The notes below the pieces were generated by a model. It was not told the origin of the DNA. It saw nothing but the letters and a program-made list of their open reading frames with translations, and did not search any database. Positions 1 through 7,127 of a stretch of DNA of 14,499 bases are shown piece after piece (position 1 is the stretch's first letter; every line of letters begins with the position of its first letter). A program made the position numbers and the translations under genes. This stretch comes from a bacterium (lineage in GTDB: Bacteria; SZUA-79; Acidulodesulfobacterales; Acidulodesulfobacteraceae). The stretch is taken from assembly GCA_021821565.1 (NCBI GenBank), contig JAKACI010000011.1, forward strand, positions 1 to 14,499, in the 5' to 3' direction.

Positions 1-50
1 TCATAATTTTCTTCCGCGTATTCAACCCATTCCGCAAATTTTCCAATCAT
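1..50 (-). CDS. hepT: HepT/HEPN-domain toxin, N-terminus only (cut by window edge)
   Basis: Only the first 16 codons are present, reading MIGKFAEWVEYAEENY. They start with an ATG that overlaps the TGA stop of the upstream nucleotidyltransferase (ATGA overlap). A short ORF of this character directly after and overlapping a minimal nucleotidyltransferase is the usual order of MntA-HepT type toxin-antitoxin pairs, where HEPN proteins are RNases and MntA adenylylates them. The catalytic RxxxxH motif lies outside the window and cannot be checked. The call rests on the partner gene, the overlap and the N-terminal style. Confidence 0.6.
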   Translation of the reverse strand, partial: MIGKFAEWVEYAEENY

Positions 51-373
51 ATTATGACCCCATATTTTAAAGCGTAATAAGCTATATTGCCGACATTATT
101 GTTTTCTTTAAGTTCATTTATGGAATCAATCAAAGTATCATTGCTAATCTTAAACTTAGCCATTTTCCTTCTTATTTCTAAAAGCAAATCGCTTTCTTTT
201 TTATGCGAAATATTTTCTTTTAAAATTATAAAAAAATCATAATCGCTATCTTTTCTAAAAGTACCTTTTGCCCTGGAACCAAATAAAACAATCCTATCGA
301 CCTTATATCCGGCCTTTTCAACCTCTGCGGTAATAATTTGTTTTGCTATTTCGATGTTTTTATCTGTTATCAT
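47..373 (-). CDS. mntA: MntA-type minimal nucleotidyltransferase (antitoxin of HEPN/MNT pair)
   Basis: A protein of about 108 aa, predicted to neutralise the adjacent HEPN RNase by transferring nucleotides (AMP in characterised MntA-HepT pairs) to it. The diagnostic GS-x10-DxD motif is complete: it begins VLFGSRAKG, continues to the aspartate pair in SDYDFF, and is followed by hydrophobic strands typical of the polymerase-beta-like fold. The ATG at 373 is preferred over an in-frame ATG at 397. The family normally starts just before the helix MITDKNIEIAKQI, and a consensus -10 hexamer lies between the two ATGs. The 3' end overlaps the partner by 4 nt, so translation is probably coupled. Two decayed relatives of this gene lie within the next 1.4 kb. 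Confidence 0.8.
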   Translation of the reverse strand: MITDKNIEIAKQIITAEVEKAGYKVDRIVLFGSRAKGTFRKDSDYDFFIILKENISHKKESDLLLEIRRKMAKFKISNDTLIDSINELKENNNVGNIAYYALKYGVII

Positions 374-380
374 ATTTTTA

Positions 381-407
381 ATTATAACACATACCATTTT
401 TTATTAA
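381..407 (-). promoter_or_regulatory. Putative extended -10 promoter of mntA-hepT
   Basis: On the minus strand TGTTATAAT (TATAAT at 386-381, preceded by TG-n) lies 7 nt before the ATG at 373. The -35 is weak (TTAATA at 407-402, 15-nt spacer). This spacing would give a transcript starting at or very near the ATG, so the operon may be leaderless. No Shine-Dalgarno sequence precedes either candidate start. Confidence 0.45.
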
Positions 408-419
408 CATCTTTTGTCA

Positions 420-583
420 CGACTCCGTATAACGCAACTGTGTAACTATAGAGGATAATTTTTTCTCCCCTGATGTCGATTATTTTGTCCTATATGGTTT
501 CGAGTTTAAAAAGAAATCCAATCGCTATGCTCATTATAATCCCCTCTATCCCTGGAGCCGAATAAATTTATTTTAATATTCAT
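420..583 (-). pseudogene. Decayed nucleotidyltransferase (MNT family) remnant
   Basis: From an ATG at 583 the frame reads MNIKINLFGSRDRGDYN and runs into SDWISF followed by a TAA at 506. This keeps the GS-x10-D spacing of MNT nucleotidyltransferases, but the second metal-binding Asp is replaced by Ile and the reading frame ends after 25 residues. Further protein-like sequence (KIIDIRGEKIIL, then VALYGVV) continues in another frame towards 420. This is a relic, not a working gene. It differs clearly from mntA next door, so it is an independent family member and not a recent duplicate. Confidence 0.55.
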
Positions 584-629
584 AGTAAATAAACTATAAC
601 ATATTTTATTGTTTTTGATTTGCTTACAA

Positions 630-1283
630 TTATTTCCCACAATTTTTCCAAGCATTCCATGCTGCTATAATTTTTGTTTTTAGTTTTGGCTTAAAAATTC
701 TTGATATATATTTATAATTTTCATCTTTAAAAATAGGAAAAATATAATAATTCAATACTCTAAATTCTTCAATTAATTGTTTTTCAATATAAGCCTGTGC
801 ATAATCTTTATTATTAAATTTTTCTAATTCACGTTTGTAAAGTTCAGTAATATTGAATTCATCAGAATTAATTTGAATATTGCCTAATGGTATTTCTATA
901 AACCCCGTAGGGTTTCTATTTATTATAAGCCATTCGCCAAGCTCTAAAGCACCTTTATTATAAGAATTCCTTGCCGCTAATAAATTATTACAAGTAAATA
1001 CATCATTAATAGGTATTTGATGATAAATAGTAATAGGGAAATGCAAATATCCTTCATCATCTCCGTAACTATTTAAAATATCAATAGGTAATTTTAGTGT
1101 TTTTAAGCCCAGCGTTTCACATGCTTTTTTTAGAAAAGTAATTTTACTAGCATATTCGCCATAAATTCTCCTGTGAAGAATTATATATTTATCTAAACCA
1201 GATAAATATAATTGATTTTGTGTATGAGAGTGTATAGCTTTTATTTCGTCTATTATATTTTGCAATCTATTTTCGTCTTCCAA
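630..1283 (-). CDS. Hypothetical protein, 217 aa
   Basis: A long open frame with no signal peptide or clear membrane segment. It is rich in Ile, Asn, Lys and aromatic residues, and I do not recognise a family. Visible blocks include HILHRRIYGEYASK-like text near residues 35-47, an acidic GDDEGYLHF stretch and a hydrophobic-aromatic C-terminal half ending AAWNAWKNCGK. The start is uncertain. The listed TTG at 1283 has only a weak AAAG upstream, and the frame stays open to a stop at 1338-1340 with no ATG or GTG. A good AAAGAGG sits at 1316-1310, far from any standard in-frame start, so the natural 5' end may have been lost in the rearranged region upstream. Confidence 0.55.
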   Translation of the reverse strand: MEDENRLQNIIDEIKAIHSHTQNQLYLSGLDKYIILHRRIYGEYASKITFLKKACETLGLKTLKLPIDILNSYGDDEGYLHFPITIYHQIPINDVFTCNNLLAARNSYNKGALELGEWLIINRNPTGFIEIPLGNIQINSDEFNITELYKRELEKFNNKDYAQAYIEKQLIEEFRVLNYYIFPIFKDENYKYISRIFKPKLKTKIIAAWNAWKNCGK

Positions 1284-1314
1284 TAATTCTTTATAAATTT
1301 TTAATAATTCCTCT

Positions 1315-1524
1315 TTAATATAGCGGACTATAATTTGTTAAAATTCTATCATCAAAGAAAGGCATTCTGAATATATTAAATGCTCTCCTTATAAAAAATT
1401 GCAGCAGAATATATTGTAATTTTCCTTTTGATACCACATAACTATGTATATTTTTATATTTTTCATTTGAGACAACATCGCCATAGTCAAAAATCCTATG
1501 CTGACTATTATAAAACTTTGGCAC
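1315..1524 (-). other. Short protein-like open frame, probable C-terminal fragment
   Basis: From a GTG at 1524 the frame reads VPKFYNSQHRIFDYGDVVS and ends in DDRILTNYSPLY. The composition looks like real coding sequence, and the frame extends upstream without a stop through DSKKDF, overlapping the nucleotidyltransferase relic in another frame. It is probably the tail of a gene whose front was deleted. I do not recognise the family. The stop lies right before an AAAGAGG sequence. Confidence 0.3.
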
Positions 1525-1539
1525 AAAATCTTTTTTGCT

Positions 1540-1716
1540 GTCGTAAGAAGATTAACAGGTTTTTCAAATTCAACTAAAATATCTACATCGCTTTTAGACA
1601 TTTCTTCACCTCTGACGTAAGAACCGAAAATACCTATTTCCGAAATATAGTATTTTTCTTTAAGTTTGACTTTATGTGCGCTTAGAATAATTTTTTATCT
1701 CATTTAAAGATTTCAT
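1540..1716 (-). pseudogene. Frameshifted and truncated MNT nucleotidyltransferase
   Basis: The ATG at 1716 opens MKSLNEIKN. After a one-base frame change near a run of six A, the text continues ILSAHKVKLKEKYYISEIG, IFGSYVRGEE and SDVDILVEFEKPV. This is the standard N-terminal half of small nucleotidyltransferases (GS-x10-DxD complete). After about NLLTTAKKIL the family similarity stops and unrelated sequence follows, so the C-terminal half is missing. It carries both a frameshift and a truncation. Confidence 0.7.
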
Positions 1717-1857
1717 ATAATAACCCATAAATTATGATATTATAAATTTTAGCATTAATAATTTATTTTATTAATAAAATATGCAATATGTTAATTATAC
1801 TGTTTTTTTTGGATGCGTTCAATAAAATACAAAAAATGACGGTTTATTTATCACATA

Positions 1858-2926
1858 TTAAAATGAATATCCTATGCCAATACTATAAATGATTTCATTG
1901 GTAACACTGTTTGGCTCCCACCAATCACTAATTCTTATAAGATTACCATTCTGGTCATATATAGGATATGAATTTAAAGAAGATTGTCTATATTTAAATC
2001 TCTCATATTTTATATTGCCAAAAATGTGAAAATTATCAAAAAAATTATAATCTAATCCGCCTGTAATATCATATATATATTTAGATCCTAAATCTACTGT
2101 CGTTGTATTATAAATAGAACCCAAATAAGAGCAAGAAGAGCCGGAGCAATCATAATATTCTGATGTTGTGGCCGTATTATTTTGCATTAGAGTATCAAAT
2201 GTTGTTCCGTAACTAAATTCTAAGTCGCCTACAAGTTTTGGCGTGAAAGCATATTGACCTAAAATACCTATCATAGCTAACCAATTTGAATAATGTTCAT
2301 TTTGTCCGTTGTTGCCCCCAATATTATCTCTTTTCCATATATGCCAACCTAATTCACCATAGGGTGTAATTATAAAATTATTTGTAATCGGAATCATATA
2401 TCCTAATTTATAATTAAAATTATATATTTTACTGTTTGTCTTTCCAATTACAGGTATGTTTGTAATTAGGGTAGCTCCTGTATATGAATCGCTGCCTGAA
2501 TAATAACTAAAATTTGCTTCATTATAAAAATTATAAAATGTATTTGAAGCGCTTATTTTAAAACCGTTTAGAGAACCATTTTCAGTATCTAAATATTTAT
2601 TCGTACTACCGCCATTAAGCGATAAACTATAACCATTATTAGCATATTCTCCATAATTCAATCCAAAATCTGAATATGCTATGCTCATCATATTATTTAC
2701 AGATAATATTGCAAGATTGACGTGACGGGGAAATAAAAAATTATGATAATTATTATACGGCTGATTGACGGAATAAGTTGGTTTTGATATATTATGTACA
2801 TTAGCAATTGTTTTTTTTGCTTGGATGATAATTTAACGGATAACCATATTTTGACATAGTTTGCGCATAAGCACTAACAGCATTGAATATAAATATGGCA
2901 ATTAACAAACCTAAAATATTTTTCAT
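1858..2926 (-). CDS. Outer-membrane beta-barrel protein, frame interrupted at an A8 tract
   Basis: A strong RBS (GGAGGG at 2940-2935) precedes an ATG at 2926 that opens a signal peptide, MKNILGLLIAIFIFNAVSAYA, with a cleavage site before Gln. That frame stops soon after a run of eight A (2818-2811). Shifting by one base gives TIANVHNISKPTYSV and then a continuous frame of alternating hydrophobic, aromatic and Asn/Ser/Tyr residues ending in GIGYSF. The C-terminal Phe is the usual signal for outer-membrane insertion. With seven A the product would be about 355 aa. The internal ATG at 2691 would lack a signal peptide. The function is unknown. A sequencing error, a dead gene, or on/off switching by slippage are all possible. 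Confidence 0.7.
2811..2818 (-). repeat. A8 homopolymer at the frameshift in the outer-membrane gene
   Basis: Eight consecutive A on the coding strand separate the signal-peptide frame from the barrel frame. Seven or ten A would restore one continuous frame. Such tracts are typical slippage sites. Confidence 0.75.
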
Positions 2927-2934
2927 CTTTTTTT

Positions 2935-2953
2935 CCCTCCCCCCTTTTTTTTT
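2935..2953 (-). promoter_or_regulatory. RBS with adjacent A9-G6 homopolymers upstream of the outer-membrane gene
   Basis: The coding strand has A9 (2953-2945) followed by G6 (2944-2939), then AGGG. The purine-rich G tract supplies the Shine-Dalgarno sequence 8 nt before the ATG. Length changes here would alter ribosome-binding strength or promoter spacing. Confidence 0.5.
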
Positions 2954-3339
2954 AAAAATGTAAGCCCTTAAACGTAAATATTAATCAATTATATTTTGCA
3001 AATAATTATTTTGACGTTTAAATATAAATATATATTAAAATATCAATTATCATTTAATTTTGTAATATATTTTCATTATATTATATATTGTCCTTATGGC
3101 GTTTTAATCGACGATAACTTAATTTTATATACTATAACATTAAAATATAATTGCAACGGTAAATTATCTGCTATTTTTTACATCCTATAAAATATAATAT
3201 AGAAATGAGTAATATATAACGGCAAAAGTTAGTTTTTAATGATAATCGTAAACGTAAATAAGATTAAGCAATAATTTTGATTTTTTTTTTCTTATAATGT
3301 AAACTATATTTATTCTATCCATAAATAAAAAGGTGCACC
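2954..3339. other. AT-rich divergent intergenic region
   Basis: About 390 bases between two divergent genes. It must hold promoters for both. The word AAACGTAAAT occurs twice (about 2970 and 3249), possibly a shared operator. A short open frame at 2996-3190 has no RBS and AT-biased composition, so I do not call a gene. I see no RNA gene or terminator. Confidence 0.5.
3293..3298 (+). promoter_or_regulatory. Putative -10 of the antitoxin-toxin operon
   Basis: TATAAT sits 41 nt before the antitoxin ATG, just after a T10 run. The -35 is poor. An imperfect inverted repeat (TTTAT at about 3309 and ATAAA at about 3321) downstream of it could be an autoregulatory operator. The RBS AGGTG is at about 3330. 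Confidence 0.4.
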
Positions 3340-3534
3340 ATGAGCACAAAAGAATTGCTTTTAAATGAAATAGAACATTTTTCCGAGCCTTTTCTTGACG
3401 AGGTTTTAGATTTCATGTGTTTCTTAAAAACAAAATCTGTTCAAGAAAAACTTGAAGTTACCGCTGCAAGCGAAACGTCTCTTAAAAAAGGCTGGCTAAG
3501 ACCGGAGGAAGACAAGACATGGCAGAATTTGTAA
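3340..3534 (+). CDS. DUF2281/MazE-like antitoxin
   Basis: A protein of 64 aa opening MSTKELLLNEIEHFSEPFLD, with the helical stretch EVLDFMCFLKTK and a C-terminal acidic-aromatic tail WLRPEEDKTW. This is the pattern of short DUF2281-type antitoxins that precede MazF/PemK toxins. The tail is the part expected to bind and block the toxin. An AGGTG RBS lies about 6 nt upstream. The 3' end overlaps the toxin gene by 16 nt, consistent with coupled translation. Dimerisation and operator binding by the N-terminal half are inferred from comparable antitoxins. Confidence 0.75.
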   Translation: MSTKELLLNEIEHFSEPFLDEVLDFMCFLKTKSVQEKLEVTAASETSLKKGWLRPEEDKTWQNL

Positions 3535-3839
3535 AAGGCAATGCTGCTGCTGCAGTTCTTTTTCCTTTTTCCGACCTGATCCAATCTAAAAGACATCCTG
3601 CTTTAGTTGTTTCAACATTAGAAAGAGACGATTTAATCCTTTGCCAAATAACAAGCCAAACCGTTAAAGATAACTATGCCGTTTCAATAACCGATAATGA
3701 TTTTAAATCCGGAAATTTAAAGCAGGCGGGCAATATAAGACCTGATATAATATTTACGGCTGATAGTCATATTATTATATATAAAGTAGACAGTCTTACT
3801 AAAAGCAAAGTTAATATAGTTATTGAAAATATTATCTAA
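3519..3839 (+). CDS. MazF/PemK-like endoribonuclease toxin (possibly attenuated)
   Basis: A protein of 106 aa with the family landmarks in order: the N-terminal strand ending LFPFSDL, the SKRHPALVV block, LILCQITSQ, GNIRPDIIFTAD and a C-terminal helix. MazF/PemK proteins cleave RNA. The RBS GGAGG is 10 nt upstream and lies inside the antitoxin gene. Three oddities stand out. The usual GD at the start of strand 1 is GN, followed by an alanine run encoded by repeated GCT codons. The Arg normally just before Pro in the (R/K)RPALV block is His, although an Arg precedes it. That Arg is important for catalysis in characterised MazF. Thr in ITS is kept. Activity is therefore uncertain. Confidence 0.8.
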   Translation: MAEFVKGNAAAAVLFPFSDLIQSKRHPALVVSTLERDDLILCQITSQTVKDNYAVSITDNDFKSGNLKQAGNIRPDIIFTADSHIIIYKVDSLTKSKVNIVIENII

Positions 3840-4074
3840 ATTATACGCAGATAAGTCAGCTTTTGGCATAGACTGCAACAGAAAGTTTTTAACGACAAAA
3901 AAAAGACATAATTATATTAAACTATATGACAAGTAATTTGCGGAAAATAAAAAATAATTTTTGTCTAATTGCCATTAAAACAATGTGATTAAATATTTTA
4001 AAACCTATAACTACTAATAACTACTATAAGAATAAATTTTTTCGGTAAAACGACAAATTATTGATTAATAAAAT

Positions 4075-6282
4075 ATGGTTGATACTAAGGTTGATTTAGA
4101 AAAAATTATAAGCGATTTTCATAAAGAAATCCTTTCTAATGCAGATTTATCTTTGTTCTTTTATGACATTATTGCATTAGAGCCGCCTATGAAAGAAAAG
4201 ATGCTTTTATTGTTAAACAGCCTGTTTGATGCATCAGGTAAAAAAACAATAGAGGACTTTCAGCCGATTATTAAAGAAATTGGCGAAGATTGCTATAAAC
4301 TTGGAACGCCTCTTTCTACTTTAACATCCGGTCTTGATTTTATCTTTAAGGAATTAAGCAGAAAGCAGATGTTTAAATTAACCGATATTTATGCCTCCAA
4401 TGTCCATAAACAGAAAAAAAACAAAAAATTCACTGTAATAAACGGCATTAAAATCCTTAATCCTAATGCCGTCATAATGCAGCAGCGCCCCCTTGATGAT
4501 GACATCAATGAAATTTTTATGACTGTTAAAAATTACATTGCGGAGGGCTATTTTATGCTATTACTTAAAGATGACAGAAAAGTTGTCGAAGCGCTGGATT
4601 TAAATTATAATTTGTCGCAAAATATTAGTAAAGTACCTATAAAAAGCCAGCTGCAGGATCTTATTAATAAGCTGATAGAAGAAAAAGGGTGTAAAGATTT
4701 TCCGTCATACGAGAAATGTAAAATGACGACAATATATAACAGTCCCGAGTTCAGGATGTATTTTACGGACACTAATGATATTTCTATGATTGAGCGGCAT
4801 CACTTTAGAGTTCACAGACTAACTTCAAATCTTTCTTATTTTGTAGAGAATAAAGAATATTTCTATGCTTACCATGTTTATATGTCTATTATAGGAAATA
4901 TAATGATTTTAAGGGATTTTATTTTAAAAAGGCTGGGCGAATTTCATATTAAAACTATGGCAAGCGAGATAGATATTATCAAGAATCATGACAAACTTAC
5001 GGGTCTTTACAGTAAAGATAAGTTTCTTTTAGAAATGGAAGATATTATAGTGCAGTCTAATTTTAATGAAGCCGGTTTTTTGATTATCGGTCTAAATATA
5101 GATTCATTTAAATTTATCAACGATAGTTTAGGATATCAAATAGGTAATGAATTTTTGCTCCAATTTTCAAACGTACTTAGATATTCTTTTAAACAAACCG
5201 ATATAATATCCAGATTTAGCAAAGATGAATTTTTTATTGTCCTGAGCGGTTTTGCAGACGAAAACTCTATTATCTTAAGGCTTAAGAATATGTTTAAGCG
5301 ACAGTATAAACAATTTACGCTGAATGAAATCCCTGTTTCTTTTAGCGTAAGCGGCGGGGTTTATTTATACAAAAGCGGTTCAAAAATAACCTCAACAGAT
5401 ATTATATCCAAAGTAGAAGAAACAATAAAATGGGTTAAAGAGCTTGGCGGAAATAATATAATGAATTATAATGAAATATCCAAGCACGTGGAGGAGCGCA
5501 ATAAAAAGATTGAGCTTAAAAATTACCTTCTTAATGCTATAAAAGAAAACAGGATAATTCCTGTCTTTCAACCTATAATTAATCTGGGGAACAGCGGGAG
5601 CGGAAGCAATAAGAATAAACACTGTAATGTTAATAGATATGAAGCTCTTATGAGGATAGAAGATGAAAACGGCGATTTACTTCTTCCTTATGAATATATA
5701 AAAATAGCTGAAGAATTCTCTTTTATAGAGGATATTGACCTTATTATGATAGAAAAATCTTTAAAGTTAGCTAAAAATGAGGGAAACGGCAATATTATAC
5801 TTAATTTAAACCTTTCAGGTAAAGAACTTGCTTCTCTTGATTTTATAAATAAAGCTGAAAAACTTGTAAAAAATTCAGGAATCCCGCCTAAAAACATAAT
5901 ATTCGAGGTAACGGAAACGGCTGCTATAAACGATATTGAATCTGCCGCAAATTTTATAAAAACTTTAAAATCAAAAGGTTTTAAATTTGCCCTTGACGAT
6001 TTTGGTATAGGTTTTTCATCGCTGTTTTATTTGAAGAAATTAAAAGTGGACTACGTTAAAATAGACGGTTATTTCGTAAGGGATATTGATACTTCGGAGA
6101 ATAGCTACCGTTTGGTTGTTGCTCTTAATTCAATGGCTAAAGCCTTTAATATAAAAACAATAGCAGAATATGTCTCTTCTTACAAGATAATAAAAAAACT
6201 AAGAGAAATAGGCGTAGATTATGCGCAGGGGTTTTACGTAGGAAAGCCTGACGTAAGGATAACAAAGGCACTAAACATTTGA
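4075..6282 (+). CDS. c-di-GMP phosphodiesterase with CZB-like region, degenerate GGDEF and intact EAL
   Basis: A cytosolic protein of 735 aa. Residues 1-115 are a helical region of unknown type. Residues about 195-290 resemble a CZB zinc-binding sensor (Cys at the GCKDF block, then spaced His in MIERHHFRVHRL and a Tyr-rich helix). A GGDEF domain begins at DKLTGLYSKDKF (about 305), but its signature is SKDEF (382-386) instead of GGDEF, so cyclase activity is unlikely. The EAL domain keeps EALMR (523), the Asn of NLNLS, EVTET, DDFG (641), the Lys of VKIDG (662), the Glu of TIAEY and AQGF (718), i.e. the metal and catalytic set. It is predicted to hydrolyse c-di-GMP. Two TAA codons sit directly upstream in frame, so 4075 is the first possible start. 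No Shine-Dalgarno is visible. The gene stands alone in its orientation. Confidence 0.85.
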   Translation: MVDTKVDLEKIISDFHKEILSNADLSLFFYDIIALEPPMKEKMLLLLNSLFDASGKKTIEDFQPIIKEIGEDCYKLGTPLSTLTSGLDFIFKELSRKQMFKLTDIYASNVHKQKKNKKFTVINGIKILNPNAVIMQQRPLDDDINEIFMTVKNYIAEGYFMLLLKDDRKVVEALDLNYNLSQNISKVPIKSQLQDLINKLIEEKGCKDFPSYEKCKMTTIYNSPEFRMYFTDTNDISMIERHHFRVHRLTSNLSYFVENKEYFYAYHVYMSIIGNIMILRDFILKRLGEFHIKTMASEIDIIKNHDKLTGLYSKDKFLLEMEDIIVQSNFNEAGFLIIGLNIDSFKFINDSLGYQIGNEFLLQFSNVLRYSFKQTDIISRFSKDEFFIVLSGFADENSIILRLKNMFKRQYKQFTLNEIPVSFSVSGGVYLYKSGSKITSTDIISKVEETIKWVKELGGNNIMNYNEISKHVEERNKKIELKNYLLNAIKENRIIPVFQPIINLGNSGSGSNKNKHCNVNRYEALMRIEDENGDLLLPYEYIKIAEEFSFIEDIDLIMIEKSLKLAKNEGNGNIILNLNLSGKELASLDFINKAEKLVKNSGIPPKNIIFEVTETAAINDIESAANFIKTLKSKGFKFALDDFGIGFSSLFYLKKLKVDYVKIDGYFVRDIDTSENSYRLVVALNSMAKAFNIKTIAEYVSSYKIIKKLREIGVDYAQGFYVGKPDVRITKALNI

Positions 6283-6389
6283 TTCCCCCCCCACACCGCC
6301 CTGCATAAAGGCAGGATATTCTGATAACAACTGCTGTTTGAGGACAAATTCGTTTAAGCACTGCCTACTCCAAGAATATAAGCTGATGA

Positions 6390-6428
6390 TATACAAGCCG
6401 TACATTTTAAAACTGAACGGCTTGTATA
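6390..6428. terminator. Long-stem inverted repeat between convergent genes
   Basis: ATACAAGCCGT (6391-6401) and ACGGCTTGTAT (6417-6427) form an 11-bp perfect stem, 12 bp with the flanking T-A pair, around a 15-nt loop. It is followed on the plus strand by AATTATTTATTATT. The position between the ends of the EAL gene and the Spy-like gene fits a terminator, although the T tract is imperfect. A weaker 5-bp hairpin (CCTGC...GCAGG, 6300-6315) lies nearer the EAL stop, after a C8 run. Confidence 0.6.
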
Positions 6429-6455
6429 ATTATTTATTATTAGAAGGTGCGTCTT

Positions 6456-6983
6456 TTAATTATTCAAATTTTCTTTCATCATTTTTAATCTGTTATTAAT
6501 CATTTTTTTAATAAGTTCTAAATGTTTAATTTTATTTTTAATTTTATTTTTTATCATATTTGTGAGTATATGCGTCTGTTTAACAGTTAGAATTTTAAAA
6601 AATTTTGAAATAAAACCAGCTTTAATTTCTGCAATATTTTTTACATTAGTTGTAATATCAGATATAAAAACGGTTTTATTGAATTTTCCTGATTTAAGAG
6701 CATTTAGCATAGGATTTCTGAAATTCATCATATTTTTTCTCAATGCTTTAATTTCTTCTCTTTTAATCAGATGCGCTTGCTTAAACTGGACACGCGTAAG
6801 ATGAAGTTTTCTTTTTAGCATAAATAAGTTAAGCATATCCATTTTTTTAAAATTAAACTTATTATGATTATGATTCATTTTGTGTTTCATAAAATTTGAA
6901 TAAGCCATAGCCGTGCTATTTTCAATAAAATAGCTGCCCATAAAAACAAATGCCATCAACAATACAATAATTAATCTTTTCAT
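6456..6983 (-). CDS. Spy/CpxP-like periplasmic protein (LTxxQ family)
   Basis: A signal peptide (MKRLIIVLLMAFVFMGSYF then about ten residues to AMAYS) is followed by a Lys/Met/Asn-rich, all-helical body of about 145 aa. Two LTxxQ motifs, LTRVQ and LTVKQ, spaced as in Spy/CpxP proteins, define the family. These are periplasmic chaperones or envelope-stress sensors. CpxP inhibits its kinase and Spy protects unfolded proteins. The ATG at 6983 is chosen over an upstream in-frame ATG because GGAG (6993-6990) lies 6-7 nt before it. It lies downstream of the kinase in the same direction with a 144-nt gap, so it is a likely operon member or target of the two-component system. The protein is strongly basic (many KNKIKNKIK-type stretches), unlike a typical Spy. 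Confidence 0.8.
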   Translation of the reverse strand: MKRLIIVLLMAFVFMGSYFIENSTAMAYSNFMKHKMNHNHNKFNFKKMDMLNLFMLKRKLHLTRVQFKQAHLIKREEIKALRKNMMNFRNPMLNALKSGKFNKTVFISDITTNVKNIAEIKAGFISKFFKILTVKQTHILTNMIKNKIKNKIKHLELIKKMINNRLKMMKENLNN

Positions 6984-7127
6984 TTGAGTCTCCTTTAACA
7001 TTTTAATTTGTTATTTTTTTGTTATTTATATATTTATTTTTATTATGATTGCTTTTTAATATTATTATCTTGATTATCTTTATTATATTTCTTATATTTT
7101 TATTATTTAAAGATTAAAGATTTAAAA

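Noticed and set aside
1764..1781. 18-bp perfect palindrome TATTTTATTAATAAAATA
   Set aside because: It contains only A and T, is in a very AT-rich stretch, lacks a T tract and has no clear gene to serve. Chance is likely.
2996..3190. Plus-strand open frame of 64 aa
   Set aside because: No Shine-Dalgarno, AT-driven composition and no recognisable protein features. It lies in a divergent promoter region.
6984..7001. Upstream ATG for the Spy-like gene
   Set aside because: The Shine-Dalgarno sequence lies between this ATG and the one at 6983, so the latter is the real start.
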